Shown here in pieces: positions 1 to 8,560 of a stretch of DNA of 34,049 nt (position 1 is the first letter of the stretch; each line of letters opens with the position of its first letter). The stretch is from Deltaproteobacteria bacterium. Lineage in GTDB: Bacteria; Desulfobacterota; Syntrophia; Syntrophales; UBA2185. Below the pieces are notes generated by a model, which saw only the letters and a list, made by a program, of their open reading frames with translations, had not been told where the DNA came from and did no database searches. Made by a program: the position numbers and the translations under genes. Location: NCBI GenBank assembly GCA_016874835.1, contig VGTB01000011.1:1-34049 (forward strand), written 5' to 3'.

Positions 1-570
1 GTGAAGGGGAACTTTTGCGCTTGTCACCGTCGCAATAACGGTGTCATCATGATCGAGAAAAGCTACCCCCTCCATACGCAATAAATCCTGGACCTTCATG
101 GCATCACCGATTTCGAGTCCGGTGACGTCAACTTCGATAAACTCAGGGAGTACTGCGGGAAGACACGAGACCTTCAAATCTCTCTTCAGGTGGTGCAGTT
201 CACCCCCGCTTTCAGTGCCCTTGGGCGTTCCGGTGAGGTGAATGGGAATATCGAGGACGATTTCATGTTCCATGTCAATTTCGCAGAAGTCGACATGCAG
301 AAATCTTCTACTGATTGGATCTATCTGGAGTTCCTTTATGATTGCTATTTGATCCGTCTTCTTTCTCTCGTCAATGATGAGATTGATGAATACGTTTTCA
401 TCCTTGTGTCTTAACAATTTCGTGAATACCGTAGAATTCACTGTGAGATGAATAGGTTCTCTGTGAGGGCCGTAAAGGATCGCCGGTATCAGTCCGGCTT
501 TCCTCAATCTTCGGGCCGATCCCTTTCCGGACTCCTTCCGGAAACCTGCCTTTAATTCGTGTATCTCCAT
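1..570 (-). CDS. rplY: 50S ribosomal protein L25/Ctc, 3' end missing
   Basis: This is the first 190 codons of a 5S rRNA-binding ribosomal protein of the long Ctc/TL5 type; the reading frame is still open at base 1, so the C-terminus lies outside the window. The translation starts MEIHELKAGFRKESGKGSAR and has the typical L25 N-terminal segment RRLRKAGLIPAILYG, followed from about residue 95 by a beta-rich domain (IPIHLTGTPKG, then LPEFIEVDVTGLEIGD), as in TL5 proteins. The ATG at 568-570 is preceded on the minus strand by GGAGGAG at a good distance, which fixes the start. It lies 9 bases downstream of prs, so the two are probably co-transcribed, as is common in proteobacteria. Confidence 0.95.
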   Translation of the reverse strand, partial: MEIHELKAGFRKESGKGSARRLRKAGLIPAILYGPHREPIHLTVNSTVFTKLLRHKDENVFINLIIDERKKTDQIAIIKELQIDPISRRFLHVDFCEIDMEHEIVLDIPIHLTGTPKGTESGGELHHLKRDLKVSCLPAVLPEFIEVDVTGLEIGDAMKVQDLLRMEGVAFLDHDDTVIATVTSAKVPLH

Positions 571-579
571 TTACTCCTC

Positions 580-1521
580 CTATATGAAAAGCGAGCTCAC
601 TGACTCGTTGTAATAGATCCGTCGTACTGCTTCACTGAGAAGACCGGCAACGGAAAGCACTTTTATACTTTTATAGGATTTCGCATTGTCGCTTAAAGGA
701 ATCGTATCGGTCACAATGATTTCCCTGATGGTTGATTTTTTAATTCTTTCCATGGCGGAACCTGAGAAAACAGGGTGCGTACAGCAAACGGAAATGTCCG
801 TTGCCCCCGCGTCCCTCAAGGCATCTGCTGCCTGTGTTGCGGTGCCTGCGGTATCAATCATATCGTCAAGAATGATGGCAGTTGCACCCTTCACGTTTCC
901 GATGATGTTCATTACCTGTGTCTCATTGGGCCCTTCTCTTCTTTTATCAACTATTGCCAGATATACTCCTATTCTTTTTGCAAATGCCCTTGCCCTTTCA
1001 ACGCCGCCGGTATCGGGTGAAACGATCACCAGATTATCACGGTAGTTTTTCTTGATGTAGTCCAGAAGAACCGGGGTGGCAAATAGATTGTCAACAGGAA
1101 TGTTGAAAAACCCCTGGATCTGACCGGCATGGAGGTCAAGGGAGAGAACCCTGTCAGCACCGGCCGTGGTGATGAGATCGGCGATCAGCTTTGCCGATAT
1201 TGGAGCCCGTGGAGCAACCTTTCTATCCTGTCTCCCATAACCGTAGTATGGAATGACTGCCGTGATTCGGTCCGCCGATGCCCTTTTCATGGCATCGATC
1301 AAGATGAGAAGCTCCATGCAGGTGTTGTTTACGGGAGGACAGGTAGATTGAATGATGAAGACGTCCATCCCGCGGACATTTTCGTTGATCTCCACCCTTG
1401 TTTCGCCGTCACTGAATGTCGATACATTGGCATTTCCCAAAGAAACACCCAATTTATCGCATATCTTTCGTGCGAGGGGGAGATTCGCATTTCCGGAGAA
1501 AATCCTTATTCTGTCAAGCAT
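580..1521 (-). CDS. prs: ribose-phosphate pyrophosphokinase (PRPP synthetase)
   Basis: The enzyme makes phosphoribosyl pyrophosphate from ribose 5-phosphate and ATP, the cytoplasmic precursor of purines, pyrimidines, histidine and tryptophan. At 313 residues it has normal length. Visible motifs are the N-terminal FSGNANLPLA, the YYGYGRQDRK segment at residues 92-101, the SLDLHAGQIQGFF segment with His131, the flexible catalytic loop KRREGPNET at 193-201, and the PRPP-binding motif DDMIDTAGT at 219-227. The ATG has an AAGGAT-type ribosome site upstream. The gene follows tRNA-Gln and ispE and precedes rplY; all read leftward. Assignment is secure. Confidence 0.98.
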   Translation of the reverse strand: MLDRIRIFSGNANLPLARKICDKLGVSLGNANVSTFSDGETRVEINENVRGMDVFIIQSTCPPVNNTCMELLILIDAMKRASADRITAVIPYYGYGRQDRKVAPRAPISAKLIADLITTAGADRVLSLDLHAGQIQGFFNIPVDNLFATPVLLDYIKKNYRDNLVIVSPDTGGVERARAFAKRIGVYLAIVDKRREGPNETQVMNIIGNVKGATAIILDDMIDTAGTATQAADALRDAGATDISVCCTHPVFSGSAMERIKKSTIREIIVTDTIPLSDNAKSYKSIKVLSVAGLLSEAVRRIYYNESVSSLFI

Positions 1522-1556
1522 TTACATCCTTTCTCGTGGTTCATGAAGGGTTATTC

Positions 1557-1631
1557 TGGCTGGGGCGGGAGGATTCGAACCTCCGTATGCAAGAACCAAA
1601 ATCTTGTGTCTTACCACTTGACGACGCCCCA
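1557..1631 (-). tRNA. tRNA-Gln (anticodon TTG)
   Basis: Read on the minus strand the cloverleaf begins TGGGGCG, which pairs fully with the 3' acceptor strand CGCCCCA. The discriminator is G and CCA is encoded at 1559-1557. The anticodon stem CAAGA/TCTTG encloses the loop TTTTGGT, giving anticodon TTG (glutamine). The T arm GGAGG-TTCGAAT-CCTCC is canonical. The U1-A72 pair and G73 are typical of glutamine tRNAs. It sits between ispE and prs, where many deltaproteobacteria carry it, and may be cut from a common transcript. Confidence 0.95.
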
Positions 1632-1691
1632 TTTCCATATGCCAAAAGAATGGCAGACCTCGTGAGATATAAAAAAGAATCAAAAACGCAT

Positions 1692-2534
1692 TCAGATCGA
1701 GTGGGCCCTGAATACAAGCCAGTTGTCCTTCCCTATCTTCGAGAGCGATTCTTCTGCCTTGAGTGCTTCGCTTTCCTTCCCGAAAAATCCTGCCACCGTC
1801 GGTCCACTGCCTGACATAAGTGCACCAAGAGCGCCGTGCTGCATTAAGAGGTCTTTTAATTCTTGTAAAACAGGATGAAGAGCCAGGGTAACCTTTTCGA
1901 GATCATTATGGAGTACTCTCATAAGGTCTTCAATTGTATTAAGTTTGGGACATTTATACTTAAACTCCGGTTTTGTCAATTGTAAATTGAGTCTTTCATA
2001 AACCATTTTTGTAGAGGTTGTAAAGCGGGGATTTATAAGGACGAACCAGAGATTGGGGATAGTGTCCACTGCCTGAAGGCGATCACCGATTCCGAAGGCC
2101 CAGGCTGTTTTGCGGAAGATAAAAAAGGGGACATCCGCCCCGAGTTTTGCCCCCATTTTCATCAGATCGTCGGTGGAGAGATCCAGTCCCGTCAATTCAT
2201 TGAGCGTGACGAGTGTCGTGGCGGCGTTTGAACTTCCACCCCCGAGACCCGCCGCTACGGGAATTCTTTTGTGAATGGAGATATGAATTCCCTCTTTCCT
2301 CCTCGATCTTTCCAGAATGAGAGCCGCCGCCCTATGAGCGATGTTATCTTCATTTTCCGGAAGCGAACTTCCGGGGCAACTCACTTCCACACCTTTCTCG
2401 ATGAAATGAAATTCCATTTCATCGCAGAGACTGATTCTCTGCATCAAGGTAACGATCTCATGATAACCATCTTCTCTTTTGCCCAGGACCCGCAGATGGA
2501 GGTTGATCTTTGCCGGCGATAATCGTCTGATCAT
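1692..2534 (-). CDS. ispE: 4-diphosphocytidyl-2-C-methyl-D-erythritol kinase
   Basis: This GHMP-family kinase phosphorylates CDP-methylerythritol in the MEP (non-mevalonate) isoprenoid pathway. The 280 residues show the substrate-binding start SPAKINLHLRVLGKREDGYH, the glycine-rich ATP loop PVAAGLGGGSSNA at 92-104, the catalytic GADVPFF segment and the C-terminal GHMP motif MSGSGPTVAGFF. The start ATG overlaps the TAA stop of the upstream DUF1844 gene by one base (TAATG), indicating translational coupling. tRNA-Gln and prs lie directly downstream. Confidence 0.97.
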   Translation of the reverse strand: MIRRLSPAKINLHLRVLGKREDGYHEIVTLMQRISLCDEMEFHFIEKGVEVSCPGSSLPENEDNIAHRAAALILERSRRKEGIHISIHKRIPVAAGLGGGSSNAATTLVTLNELTGLDLSTDDLMKMGAKLGADVPFFIFRKTAWAFGIGDRLQAVDTIPNLWFVLINPRFTTSTKMVYERLNLQLTKPEFKYKCPKLNTIEDLMRVLHNDLEKVTLALHPVLQELKDLLMQHGALGALMSGSGPTVAGFFGKESEALKAEESLSKIGKDNWLVFRAHSI

Positions 2535-2956
2535 TATGGGGTTTTTTCTTTTACGTATCTCATTTTCAGTTCATATAGCAGTCCATCAAGAAGTTCCTTT
2601 TCGTTATTGTCGAGATTTCCCAGCGTTTTATTTTTAAGCATGTCCAGCATGTCAATAGTTTGTTTCGCCGCGGCAAGGTTTTTCCCGGACTTCTTGGTTA
2701 CCGGATCAGGTAAATCACCGAAGTGGAACATTGCTGTGGTACTGAGAGAGAAAATGAAACTGGAGAATGTTACTTCCGGGAAGGAGTCTTCCCGTGGCTG
2801 TGCATCAGGTTTTTCTTCGGGGGATTCAGGGGCTTTTTCACGTTTCTCATCTGCATCTATCGCGCTTTTCAACTCTTCCTTACGAGCCTCACCCGATTCA
2901 TCGAAGAACCGTTTGTCCTTTATGACAAACCCTTTTTCTTTTTTTTCATCTTCCAT
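2534..2956 (-). CDS. DUF1844 family protein
   Basis: A 140-residue protein of unknown function. The first 65 or so residues are highly charged and probably disordered (runs such as MEDEKKEKGFVIKDKRFF and ESPEEKPDAQPRED). The conserved DUF1844 core follows: TFSSFIFSLSTTAMFHFGDL, then the PDPVTKKSG segment, the AAAKQTIDMLDML helix and the ending LLDGLLYELKMRYVKE. DUF1844 proteins are small and widespread in deltaproteobacteria and acidobacteria, and often have such a charged N-terminal arm. It is translationally coupled to ispE through a one-base overlap. No catalytic residues can be named. Confidence 0.85.
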   Translation of the reverse strand: MEDEKKEKGFVIKDKRFFDESGEARKEELKSAIDADEKREKAPESPEEKPDAQPREDSFPEVTFSSFIFSLSTTAMFHFGDLPDPVTKKSGKNLAAAKQTIDMLDMLKNKTLGNLDNNEKELLDGLLYELKMRYVKEKTP

Positions 2957-3075
2957 ATCAAGCGTCTCCTTCTGCGAAGTATCACCTCATCACATTGCCT
3001 GCCGTGCACATGTCGTGGTAGAAAATGGGCCTGTGTGGGAGTGTCATGGTATATTCACTCACTGAATGTTTCGTG

Positions 3076-3924
3076 TCACGGCATTCTCATACTTCTTAAT
3101 CTGGCGATGCGCTCTTCGATGGGTGGATGGGTGCTGAAGAGGGTCATGAAAGATTTTCCCGTAAGCGGGTTCACAATGAACATGTGCGCCGTTGATGGAT
3201 TTGCATCCATCGGGATTACATGCGACGCTCTTGACAGCTTATCGAGGGCGTTTGCCAGTCCGTAGGGTTTACCCGAAACCTTGGCACCACCGTCATCCGC
3301 AAGATATTCCCGGGATCGTGAAATGGCCATCTGAATGATCGTCGCCGCAATGGGTGCAAGTATCGCCATCAGAATGAGGCCGATGAAACCGCCTCCTTCA
3401 TCGTCACTGTCGCGACTTGCTCCACCGAATATGGCCGCCCATTGGGCCATGTTAGCCAGCATGACGATAGCGCCGGCGAGTGTTGCCGCGATTGACCCGA
3501 TAAGCATATCTTTGTTTTTTATGTGTGAGAGCTCATGGGCGATAACCCCCTCGAGTTCATCCCTGTTGAGTATACGCAGGATCCCTTCCGTCACTGCGAC
3601 GACAGCATGATTCTCGTTGCGTCCGGTGGCGAAGGCGTTGGGGGTGTCACCAGGTACAATATACACTTTGGGCATGGGGAGCCCCGCTTTTAGTGCGAGG
3701 GTTTTTACCATACGGTACAACTCAGGTGCTTCGCTCTCTGAAACTTCCTGGGCGCTGTACATACGCAAGATCAGCTTGTCCGAGAACCAGTAGGCGCCGA
3801 AGTTCATCACCATGGCGAAGATGAAGGCAATTACAACCCCCTGCTTACCGCCGAAATAACCGCCTATCAGCATCAGCAGGCCCGTCAGGGCCCCGAGCAA
3901 TATCCCTGTTCTTAATGTATTCAT
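3076..3924 (-). CDS. htpX: membrane zinc metalloprotease HtpX
   Basis: HtpX is an integral inner-membrane M48 protease involved in quality control of membrane proteins. From the ATG at 3924 the protein has 282 residues. There are two N-terminal hydrophobic segments (about 8-24 and 28-46), the zinc motif HELSH at 130-134, two more membrane segments around 145-200 and the downstream SREYLADD segment that supplies the third ligand. I prefer the start MNTLRTG at 3924 because AAGGAGG lies just upstream; a start eight codons earlier at 3948 would run into clpB. The neighbouring clpB and rpoH suggest a protein-quality-control cluster. No transcription terminator is evident between clpB and htpX. Confidence 0.96.
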   Translation of the reverse strand: MNTLRTGILLGALTGLLMLIGGYFGGKQGVVIAFIFAMVMNFGAYWFSDKLILRMYSAQEVSESEAPELYRMVKTLALKAGLPMPKVYIVPGDTPNAFATGRNENHAVVAVTEGILRILNRDELEGVIAHELSHIKNKDMLIGSIAATLAGAIVMLANMAQWAAIFGGASRDSDDEGGGFIGLILMAILAPIAATIIQMAISRSREYLADDGGAKVSGKPYGLANALDKLSRASHVIPMDANPSTAHMFIVNPLTGKSFMTLFSTHPPIEERIARLRSMRMP

Positions 3925-3944
3925 TGAAATCCTCCTTTGAATTG

Positions 3945-6533
3945 TCATCTCTTTTCAAAAATTATATCATCATTTTTCCCGGAATCAACTACGATACGAT
4001 CTCCTTCGGTGAAACCACCCTCAAGAATCTTCAGGGAGAGGCTGTCCAGAATCATTTTCTGAAGAGCCCGTTTCAGGGGTCTGGCTCCATACACCGGACT
4101 GTATCCGGCTTGAGATATATATTTTTTTGCGTTCCCTGTCAATTCAAGCGTCATTTTCCTTTCTTGCAGTCTTTTCTGAATCAAACCGATCTGGATATCA
4201 ATGATCTTTTCGATGTCATTCATATTGAGAGATCTGAATGTGATGATATCATCTATCCTGTTGAGAAATTCCGGTCTGAACGTTGACCTGAGAACATCCA
4301 TGATTCTGAGCCGTTTTTCTTCGTCATTCAAATCAGCGTCGTGTATCCACTGTCCTCCTATATTTGACGTCATAATAATGATGGTGTTCTTGAAATCGAC
4401 GGTTCTCCCGTGTCCGTCGGTGAGCCGGCCGTCATCCAGTATCTGGAGCAGGATGTTGAATACGTCCGTGTGGGCCTTTTCAATCTCGTCGAAGAGAATG
4501 ACTGTGTAAGGCCGTCTCCGGACTGCCTCGGTAAGAAACCCGCCCTCATCATATCCCACATACCCCGGTGGTGCGCCGATCATTCTGGCGACAGAGTGTT
4601 TTTCCATGTATTCCGACATGTCGATCCTGACCATGGCCTGTTCACTATCGAACATGAATTCTGCCAGCGCCCTGGCGAGTTCCGTCTTTCCGACCCCTGT
4701 CGGACCCAGAAAGATGAACGAACCAATGGGACGGTTTGGATCCTGGAGCCCCGACCGGGCTCTTCTCAGCGCGCTCGACACGACGGTAATCCCTTCGTCC
4801 TGGCCTATAACTCTTCTTTTGAGGCGCTCTTCCATGTGGATAAGTTTTTGTAGATCCCCCTCCATCATGCGCGATACGGGGATCCCCGTCCAGCTGGCCA
4901 CAACATCCGCCACGTCCTCCGCATCGACCTCTTCCTTCAACATCTTGTTTTCCTGCTGGATCTGTGCGAGCTTTTCCTGTTCCTTTTCCAGTTCCCTATT
5001 CATTTCCACGAGTTTGCCGTAACGGATCTCTGCCGCCCTGGCGAGATTTCCCTCTCTCTGCGCCTGTAACTCTTCCGTTTTGTAGTCCTCGATCCTGCTT
5101 TTAATGGCCTGAATATTCTTAATCACCTCTTTCTCACTGCTCCAGTGTGATTTCATCCTTTCTCGGGAATCCTTCAATTCAGCCAGTTCCTTTTCGATCC
5201 TGTCATGCCTGTCCTTGGTTGTTTTATCCGTTTCGTTCTTGAGGGACTGTCGTTCAATTTCCAGCTGCATGATCTTCCTCTCTATAGTATCAATTTCAGC
5301 AGGCATACTGTCGAGTTCGATGCGGAGGCGTGAGGCGGCTTCGTCGATGAGATCCACCGCCTTGTCCGGCAGGAATCTGTCGCTTATGTAGCGATGAGAA
5401 AGGGTTGCCGCCGCGATAATTGCGGTATCTTTAATTCTTACCCCGTGGTGAACCTCATATCGTTCCTTCAGACCGCGGAGTATCGCAATGGTATCCTCAA
5501 CGGTGGGTTCTCTCACAATGATGGGCTGGAACCTCCTTTCGAGGGCGGGATCCTTTTCGATGTGTTTCCGGTATTCATTCAGGGTTGTCGCCCCTATGCA
5601 CCGCAACTCCCCCCGAGCAAGCGCAGGTTTGAGCATGTTCGAGGCGTCGACAGCCCCCTCGGCGGCGCCGGCCCCGACTACCGTGTGTATTTCATCAATA
5701 AAGAGGACAATTTCTCCCTGAGCGCCTGTTATTTCCTTAAGCACCGCCTTGAGTCTTTCCTCAAATTCTCCCCTGTATTTTGAGCCCGCCACAAGCGCAC
5801 CTATGTCGAGTCCGACGACTCTTTTGTCTTTCAGAGATTCCGGGACGTCACCGTTCACGATACGCTGGGCAAGTCCTTCCACAATAGCGGTCTTTCCGAC
5901 CCCAGGTTCACCGATCAGCACCGGGTTGTTTTTCGTCCTCCGGGAAAGCACCTGCATGATGCGTCTGATTTCGTCATCCCTGCCTATGACGGGATCAAAG
6001 GAACCTTTCCTGGCAAGTTCATTGAAATCTCTGGCGTATCGTTTCAGTGACTGATATTTCTCTTCCGGATTGGGGTCGGTGATTCTCTGATTTCCTCTGA
6101 TTTCCACCAACACCCGGTATATATTATCTTTAGTAATTCCACTCTTGCGAAGAATGTTTCCCGCCGGTCCTTCCTTTTCTTCAGAGATCGCAACCAGTAC
6201 ATGCTCCGCACTGACGTATTCGTCCTTGAGACGTGCCGCTTCGATGAGTGCCATGTCCAATACTTTATTGAGTCTTGGCGTGATGTATGTCTGACCTGCA
6301 CCTGTGCCTTCTATTTTCGGGATTTTCTTCAATGCCTTTTTCGTTTCGGATTCAATATATCCTGGATCACTGCCGAGTTTTTTCAAAATTTCACCGGCGA
6401 TTCCTTCTGACTGTCTCATGAACGTGATGAGCAGGTGCTCCACATCGATACCCTGATGCCCGTATTGATTCGCCAGGGTCTGGGCTTCCTGTAGGGCCTC
6501 CTGGACCTTTAAGGTAAATTTGTCAAATCTCAT
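3945..6533 (-). CDS. clpB: ATP-dependent disaggregase ClpB
   Basis: An Hsp100 hexameric unfoldase that rescues aggregated proteins together with DnaK. The 862-residue length is normal. The Clp N-domain (1-145) is followed by AAA+ module 1 with Walker A GEPGVGKT at 208-215 and the Walker B segment [10 protein letters not shown]. Then come the long charged middle-domain coiled coil (about 405-535), which separates ClpB from ClpA/ClpC, and AAA+ module 2 with Walker A GPTGVGKT at 610-617 and the [13 protein letters not shown] pore-loop segment. The start ATG is preceded by GGAGGAACC. Only 12 bases separate it from the diadenylate cyclase gene upstream, so it probably shares that gene's promoter. 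I saw no CIRCE element or clear sigma-32 promoter directly before it. Confidence 0.98.
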   Translation of the reverse strand: MRFDKFTLKVQEALQEAQTLANQYGHQGIDVEHLLITFMRQSEGIAGEILKKLGSDPGYIESETKKALKKIPKIEGTGAGQTYITPRLNKVLDMALIEAARLKDEYVSAEHVLVAISEEKEGPAGNILRKSGITKDNIYRVLVEIRGNQRITDPNPEEKYQSLKRYARDFNELARKGSFDPVIGRDDEIRRIMQVLSRRTKNNPVLIGEPGVGKTAIVEGLAQRIVNGDVPESLKDKRVVGLDIGALVAGSKYRGEFEERLKAVLKEITGAQGEIVLFIDEIHTVVGAGAAEGAVDASNMLKPALARGELRCIGATTLNEYRKHIEKDPALERRFQPIIVREPTVEDTIAILRGLKERYEVHHGVRIKDTAIIAAATLSHRYISDRFLPDKAVDLIDEAASRLRIELDSMPAEIDTIERKIMQLEIERQSLKNETDKTTKDRHDRIEKELAELKDSRERMKSHWSSEKEVIKNIQAIKSRIEDYKTEELQAQREGNLARAAEIRYGKLVEMNRELEKEQEKLAQIQQENKMLKEEVDAEDVADVVASWTGIPVSRMMEGDLQKLIHMEERLKRRVIGQDEGITVVSSALRRARSGLQDPNRPIGSFIFLGPTGVGKTELARALAEFMFDSEQAMVRIDMSEYMEKHSVARMIGAPPGYVGYDEGGFLTEAVRRRPYTVILFDEIEKAHTDVFNILLQILDDGRLTDGHGRTVDFKNTIIIMTSNIGGQWIHDADLNDEEKRLRIMDVLRSTFRPEFLNRIDDIITFRSLNMNDIEKIIDIQIGLIQKRLQERKMTLELTGNAKKYISQAGYSPVYGARPLKRALQKMILDSLSLKILEGGFTEGDRIVVDSGKNDDIIFEKR

Positions 6534-6545
6534 GGTTCCTCCGAT

Positions 6546-7415
6546 TTACGAAATGGGCTTCAATATGCTCACTAGAAGCTTTCCATTTTTGAATACGCTC
6601 ACATTTCCTGTAGATTCGGATAGTACGATGGCAATAGCGCGGGTAATGTCCGTTATTCCTGCTGCGGCGATATGTCTGCTTCCCAAACCCTGGGGGAAAT
6701 CCTTACTCTCCATAGCGGCATTGAGGTGCCTGCCGGCCGTGACAATGGCCCCGTTTTCCTTAATGATGAAGGCACCATCGATGGCTGAAAATTCTTTGAT
6801 CGTTTCCATCAACTCGGGATTGAGGATGTTTCTTTCCTCTTCCTTGTACCCCATGAAGGGATTGATGACCATCTGCCGTGAGAGCTGAAGGACCCTCTCG
6901 TGATCCCCCAGAGTAAATATAGTTCCCACTTTTCTTCCCTCTCTCCCCTGTGCCGCCAGTTCGAGGGCAATATTGAGGGCGGTGCTGAACACTTCCGGGT
7001 GTACTCCCTGGGTGATATCGGTGATGTTCTGTGATGTTAATATTTCGAATTCCTTACCGACATCGATGACAAAGATGCTGTCCGCGTATCCAAGCTTGGG
7101 AAGTCCGCTCAGGCATACAAGTTTGTCTCCCTTTTTGAAGAGCCCCATGGCGATGCCTTTCGTGATGGCGATTTTTATCTGACCTACCCGTGACAGGTTG
7201 ACATTCGGGACGTTTATGTTTTCCGCGAGATTTTGAAATTTTTCAGGTATTTCTTCGTCACCCCTTGTGACCAGAATGAGACGAAAGGCCGGCTTTTCTC
7301 CCTCGGCGATGGGTAACTCCAGAGCCGTATCTGCATAGAGCACGAGGGCTTTCGCCTTAATTTTCCCGGCTATTTTACATGCGTGATCCAGAATAATTTT
7401 GTTGATTTCTTTCAT
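6546..7415 (-). CDS. diadenylate cyclase (DisA_N/DAC domain, DacZ-like)
   Basis: Predicted to make the second messenger c-di-AMP from two ATP. The C-terminal third carries both signature motifs of the DAC fold: the DGA motif within AIDGAFIIKENG (213-215) and the RH motif within GLGSRHIAAAGIT (Arg247, His248). The first 150 residues form a separate alpha/beta domain (ALVLYADT, VNLSRVGQIKIAI, ADSIFVIDVG) that resembles the pyruvate-kinase-C-like domain of archaeal-type DacZ proteins. There is no helix-hairpin-helix DNA-scanning region, so it is not DisA, and no membrane segment, so it is not CdaA. GGAG precedes the ATG. It is the first gene of a probable operon with clpB and htpX, which would link c-di-AMP to protein quality control. 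The domain call is firm; the operon link is inference. Confidence 0.85.
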   Translation of the reverse strand: MKEINKIILDHACKIAGKIKAKALVLYADTALELPIAEGEKPAFRLILVTRGDEEIPEKFQNLAENINVPNVNLSRVGQIKIAITKGIAMGLFKKGDKLVCLSGLPKLGYADSIFVIDVGKEFEILTSQNITDITQGVHPEVFSTALNIALELAAQGREGRKVGTIFTLGDHERVLQLSRQMVINPFMGYKEEERNILNPELMETIKEFSAIDGAFIIKENGAIVTAGRHLNAAMESKDFPQGLGSRHIAAAGITDITRAIAIVLSESTGNVSVFKNGKLLVSILKPIS

Positions 7416-7568
7416 CGTATATGTACTCCGAATGCTTTGTGTTACTATTTCACTGAGGAAACATAATTAATTATTCGTGATATTTTTCAATAAATTAACA
7501 ACAGGATATGGAGATGTCAAGGCGTGGGCTATGTGCGAAGCAACTCATGATATACAGGTAAAATAATC

Positions 7569-7597
7569 TTGACTACTCGGTGAGACTTTCATAGCAT
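7569..7597 (+). promoter_or_regulatory. candidate sigma-70-type promoter for rpoH
   Basis: TTGACT (7569-7574) and TAGCAT (7592-7597) are separated by 17 bases and point toward rpoH, leaving a leader of roughly 90 bases. The match is 5 of 6 at -35 and 4 of 6 at -10. It lies in the 281-base divergent space between the diadenylate cyclase gene and rpoH, where a promoter is expected. It was identified by eye only. Confidence 0.4.
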
Positions 7598-7696
7598 AAA
7601 ACGATATTTGCACATTGGTGTCAATGTGCTTAAAATTGAAAGACATTTTAAAGTGATAATGGTATGGACAATTATTTTCAGAGGGAGGGGTATTGA

Positions 7697-8560
7697 GTGG
7701 AACAGCCGGCGGTAGCAAGCACCCTTGATACCTATATATCGGAGATTAATCGCTTTTCTGTCCTGAGCGCAGAAGAGGAATTCCGTTTGGCCGTGAAGTT
7801 TAAAAAGTATAACGACATGGAGGCGGCGGAAAAATTAGTGGTATCGAATCTGAGATTTGTCGTGAAGGTTGCCCATGAGTATCGAAATTACGGCATCAAG
7901 TTGCCTGATCTGATTCAGGAGGGGAACATCGGTCTCATGCATGCCGTGAAAAAGTATGACCCGTACAGAGGATACAGACTCATTTCCTATGCGGTATGGT
8001 GGATAAGAGCGTATATACAGAATTTTATCATTAAATCGTGGAGTCTTGTAAAAATCGGTACCACGCAGGCGCAGCGGAAGCTGTTTTTCAAGCTGACCCA
8101 GGCAAAGAAGAAGCTTCAGGCCATGTCGCAGAAGAATCCCGAGTTTGGTGAAATTGCTGAATCTCTCGGAGTGAAAGAATCCGAGATTGAGGAAATGGAT
8201 CTCCGTTTAACCCACCGTGATCTGTCTCTCGACGCGTTTATCAATGACGAGGGGGCATCGACTCATATCGATTATCTGACCTATGAAGGTGAAGATCAGG
8301 AAATGGCTCTGATAAAAAAGGAGGAAATGGATCTGGTGAAACGGGACATTGCCGGTGCCCTTACCAGGCTCAGTGAAAAAGAAAGCTATATTGTCAAACA
8401 TCGAATCATGGCGGAGAGCCCCAAGACCCTTCAGGAAATTGGGAATAGGTACAACATCACGAGAGAGCGGGCGAGACAGATTGAAAAACAGGCACTGAAA
8501 AAATTGAGACTTGCCATTCCGTATTTCGGTGAGGCGCAGGCGTTGCTGGAGTCTAAGTAG
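7697..8560 (+). CDS. rpoH: RNA polymerase heat-shock sigma factor (sigma-32 family)
   Basis: A 287-residue group 3 sigma factor directing transcription of chaperone and protease genes. Region 2 is clear (NLRFVVKVAHEYRNYGIKLP, then DLIQEGNIGLMHAVKKYDP and SYAVWWIRAYIQNFI). It is followed by the RpoH box QAQRKLFFKL at 124-133, the signature that separates RpoH from other small sigma factors. Region 4 ends in a helix-turn-helix (TLQEIGNRYNITRERARQIE). The start is GTG at 7697, preceded by GAGGGAGGGG, a strong ribosome site. It is read divergently from the clpB operon. Its last 8 bases overlap the 3' end of the convergent dnaB gene. Confidence 0.95.
   Translation: MEQPAVASTLDTYISEINRFSVLSAEEEFRLAVKFKKYNDMEAAEKLVVSNLRFVVKVAHEYRNYGIKLPDLIQEGNIGLMHAVKKYDPYRGYRLISYAVWWIRAYIQNFIIKSWSLVKIGTTQAQRKLFFKLTQAKKKLQAMSQKNPEFGEIAESLGVKESEIEEMDLRLTHRDLSLDAFINDEGASTHIDYLTYEGEDQEMALIKKEEMDLVKRDIAGALTRLSEKESYIVKHRIMAESPKTLQEIGNRYNITRERARQIEKQALKKLRLAIPYFGEAQALLESK

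Noticed and set aside
7416-7696. CIRCE element or sigma-32 promoter in the clpB/rpoH divergent region
   Set aside because: I looked for the TTAGCACTC inverted repeat and CTTGAAA/CCCCAT-type boxes on both strands and found no convincing match.
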